From Amycolatopsis endophytica (lineage in GTDB: Bacteria; Actinomycetota; Actinomycetes; Mycobacteriales; Pseudonocardiaceae): a stretch of DNA of 64,000 nt. The translations under genes and the position numbers were made by a program. Below the pieces are notes generated by a model that saw only the letters and a list, made by a program, of their open reading frames with translations, made no database searches and was not told where the DNA came from. Positions 63,332 through 64,000 of the stretch are shown here, piece after piece (positions within the stretch are counted from its first letter, which is position 1; every line of letters begins with the position of its first letter). The stretch covers positions 4,774,001-4,838,000 of the forward strand of contig NZ_JACCFK010000001.1 of the NCBI RefSeq assembly GCF_013410405.1. The letters are read 5' to 3'.

Positions 63332-63904
63332 TCAGGCGGGCACGGCGAAGACGATGATGTTGTCGCGGTAGCTGTGCGCGTCCCGGTCGAACGAGCCGCC
63401 GCAGGTGATGAGCCGTAGCTCCGGCCCCGCGGTATCGCCGTAGACGGCTTCGGACGGGAAGACGTCCTTGTCGATCTGCTCGGTGCGGCTCACCGCGAAC
63501 CGGACGACCGAACCGTCCTTCCGGGACACACTGACCTCGTCGCCGGGCACGAGTTCGCGGAGGCGGTGGAAGATTCCCTGCCGTCCGCCGCCGTCGACGT
63601 GACCGAGGATCACGGCAGGCCCCACCTCGCCGGGCGCCGGACCGTAGGAGTACCAGCCCGCCTGCCCGGGCGTGCCGACCGGCGGAACCTCGATGGTCTG
63701 GTCGGCGTTGAGTCCCAACGGGACGAGCGTCGAGTGCGCGCCGATCCGCGGGATGTCCACGGCACCGGGCTCGGCCGCGGGCTGGAACTGTTGTGCCGTC
63801 GAGGATTCGGACGCGGGCGCCGGCCGGTGAGCGGGCGAGCCCGCGCATCCGCCCACCAGCGCGAGGCCGATCAGCACGACCAGCCACCACACCCGTCTGC
63901 CCAT
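63332..63904 (-). CDS. Class F-like sortase with lipobox-like signal
   Basis: 190 aa from ATG 63904. Sortase fold with catalytic His102 in ILGHVDGG, Cys168 in RLITCGGSF and Arg180 in HSYRDN; these match class F/E actinobacterial sortases. The N-terminus ends its hydrophobic helix with ALVGGC (Cys20), a lipobox, rather than a plain anchor, so the enzyme may be lipid-anchored outside the membrane. Transpeptidation of a sorting-signal substrate is the family role, but none with LPxTG or LAxTG is in the window. A GTG at 63931 is an alternative start. The upstream 96 bp to the window edge show no other gene. Confidence 0.85.
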   Translation of the reverse strand: MGRRVWWLVVLIGLALVGGCAGSPAHRPAPASESSTAQQFQPAAEPGAVDIPRIGAHSTLVPLGLNADQTIEVPPVGTPGQAGWYSYGPAPGEVGPAVILGHVDGGGRQGIFHRLRELVPGDEVSVSRKDGSVVRFAVSRTEQIDKDVFPSEAVYGDTAGPELRLITCGGSFDRDAHSYRDNIIVFAVPA

Positions 63905-64000
63905 GACCGCCCCCAGTGAACGACGAAACACTGTCGCTGCGTACTCGTCCGGCGCGAGGCCCCGGTTGCCGCCGAGACCGAACCGTGATCGGCGACACCG

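Overview
The window is very G+C-rich, densely packed DNA with strong third-position GC bias, many GTG starts, 4-bp ATGA/GTGA overlaps between genes and extracted -10-like boxes (TANNNT) placed only 6-7 nt before start codons. Together with its gene content (numerous acyl-CoA enzymes, many TetR/IclR/GntR/LacI regulators, NarL-type two-component systems, LigD-type repair proteins, a class F-like sortase) this points to a filamentous actinomycete, most likely Pseudonocardiaceae (Amycolatopsis-like). That placement is an inference from style and content, not from a marker gene. I see no rRNA, tRNA, CRISPR array, transposase, integrase or prophage gene.

Layout. 1-17.6 kb: acyl-CoA catabolism. A divergent IclR regulator faces a class III CoA-transferase and a glutaryl-CoA-dehydrogenase-like enzyme. 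Next comes an isolated large macro-like/KAP P-loop NTPase membrane protein. A minus-strand SDR / DUF35 OB-fold / thiolase-like (Ltp-type) operon diverges from a MaoC hydratase and an MFS permease. A second MFS exporter with its TetR diverges from an acyl-CoA dehydrogenase and an ADP-forming acyl-CoA synthetase. Related palindromes (TAGAAT / ATTC type) lie in several of these control regions and suggest a shared acyl-CoA-responsive regulon. 17.7-22.3 kb: a four-gene amidase / VOC / acyl-CoA dehydrogenase / FAS1-like hydratase operon diverging from a TetR regulator.

22.2-37.2 kb: a glycan-utilisation locus around a LacI regulator and a perfect GCTAAT-n4-ATTAGC operator. On the minus side are an aldolase of the DapA/NanA family, a Tat-exported BNR sialidase-like enzyme and a GH127 enzyme. 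On the plus side are a GH63/trehalase-like enzyme, a complete peptide/opine-type ABC importer (two permeases, a binding lipoprotein, two ATPases) and an FAD oxidoreductase. Nearly every junction is translationally coupled and the plus operon ends at a 13-bp-arm hairpin.

37.3-47.7 kb: a TetR-MFS exporter pair, a secreted glycerophosphodiesterase, argG with ArgR-type boxes and a probably leaderless start, an acetyl-CoA acetyltransferase, an RluA-family pseudouridine synthase, another MFS exporter, and a LigD-type phosphoesterase-polymerase without a ligase domain. 47.8-52.4 kb: a GntR/HutC regulator with two operators 20 bp apart, followed by an MTOX/sarcosine-oxidase-like flavoenzyme, a sodium:solute symporter and a DadA-like amine/D-amino-acid dehydrogenase, together a probable amine or N-methyl/D-amino acid uptake and oxidation operon.

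52.5-64 kb: a NarL-type histidine kinase/response regulator pair followed by an ABC-2 exporter, TetR, FAD monooxygenase, a lipoprotein carboxylesterase next to a second NarL-type pair (both promoters carry the same 15-bp element), a VC0807-like membrane protein, a secreted protein and a lipidated-looking sortase. Three gene-free stretches (6.1-6.5, 11.3-11.9 and 45.8-46.1 kb) contain dispersed repeats: a 21-nt-period minisatellite seen twice, a shared 21-mer, and a roughly 50-bp imperfect inverted repeat.
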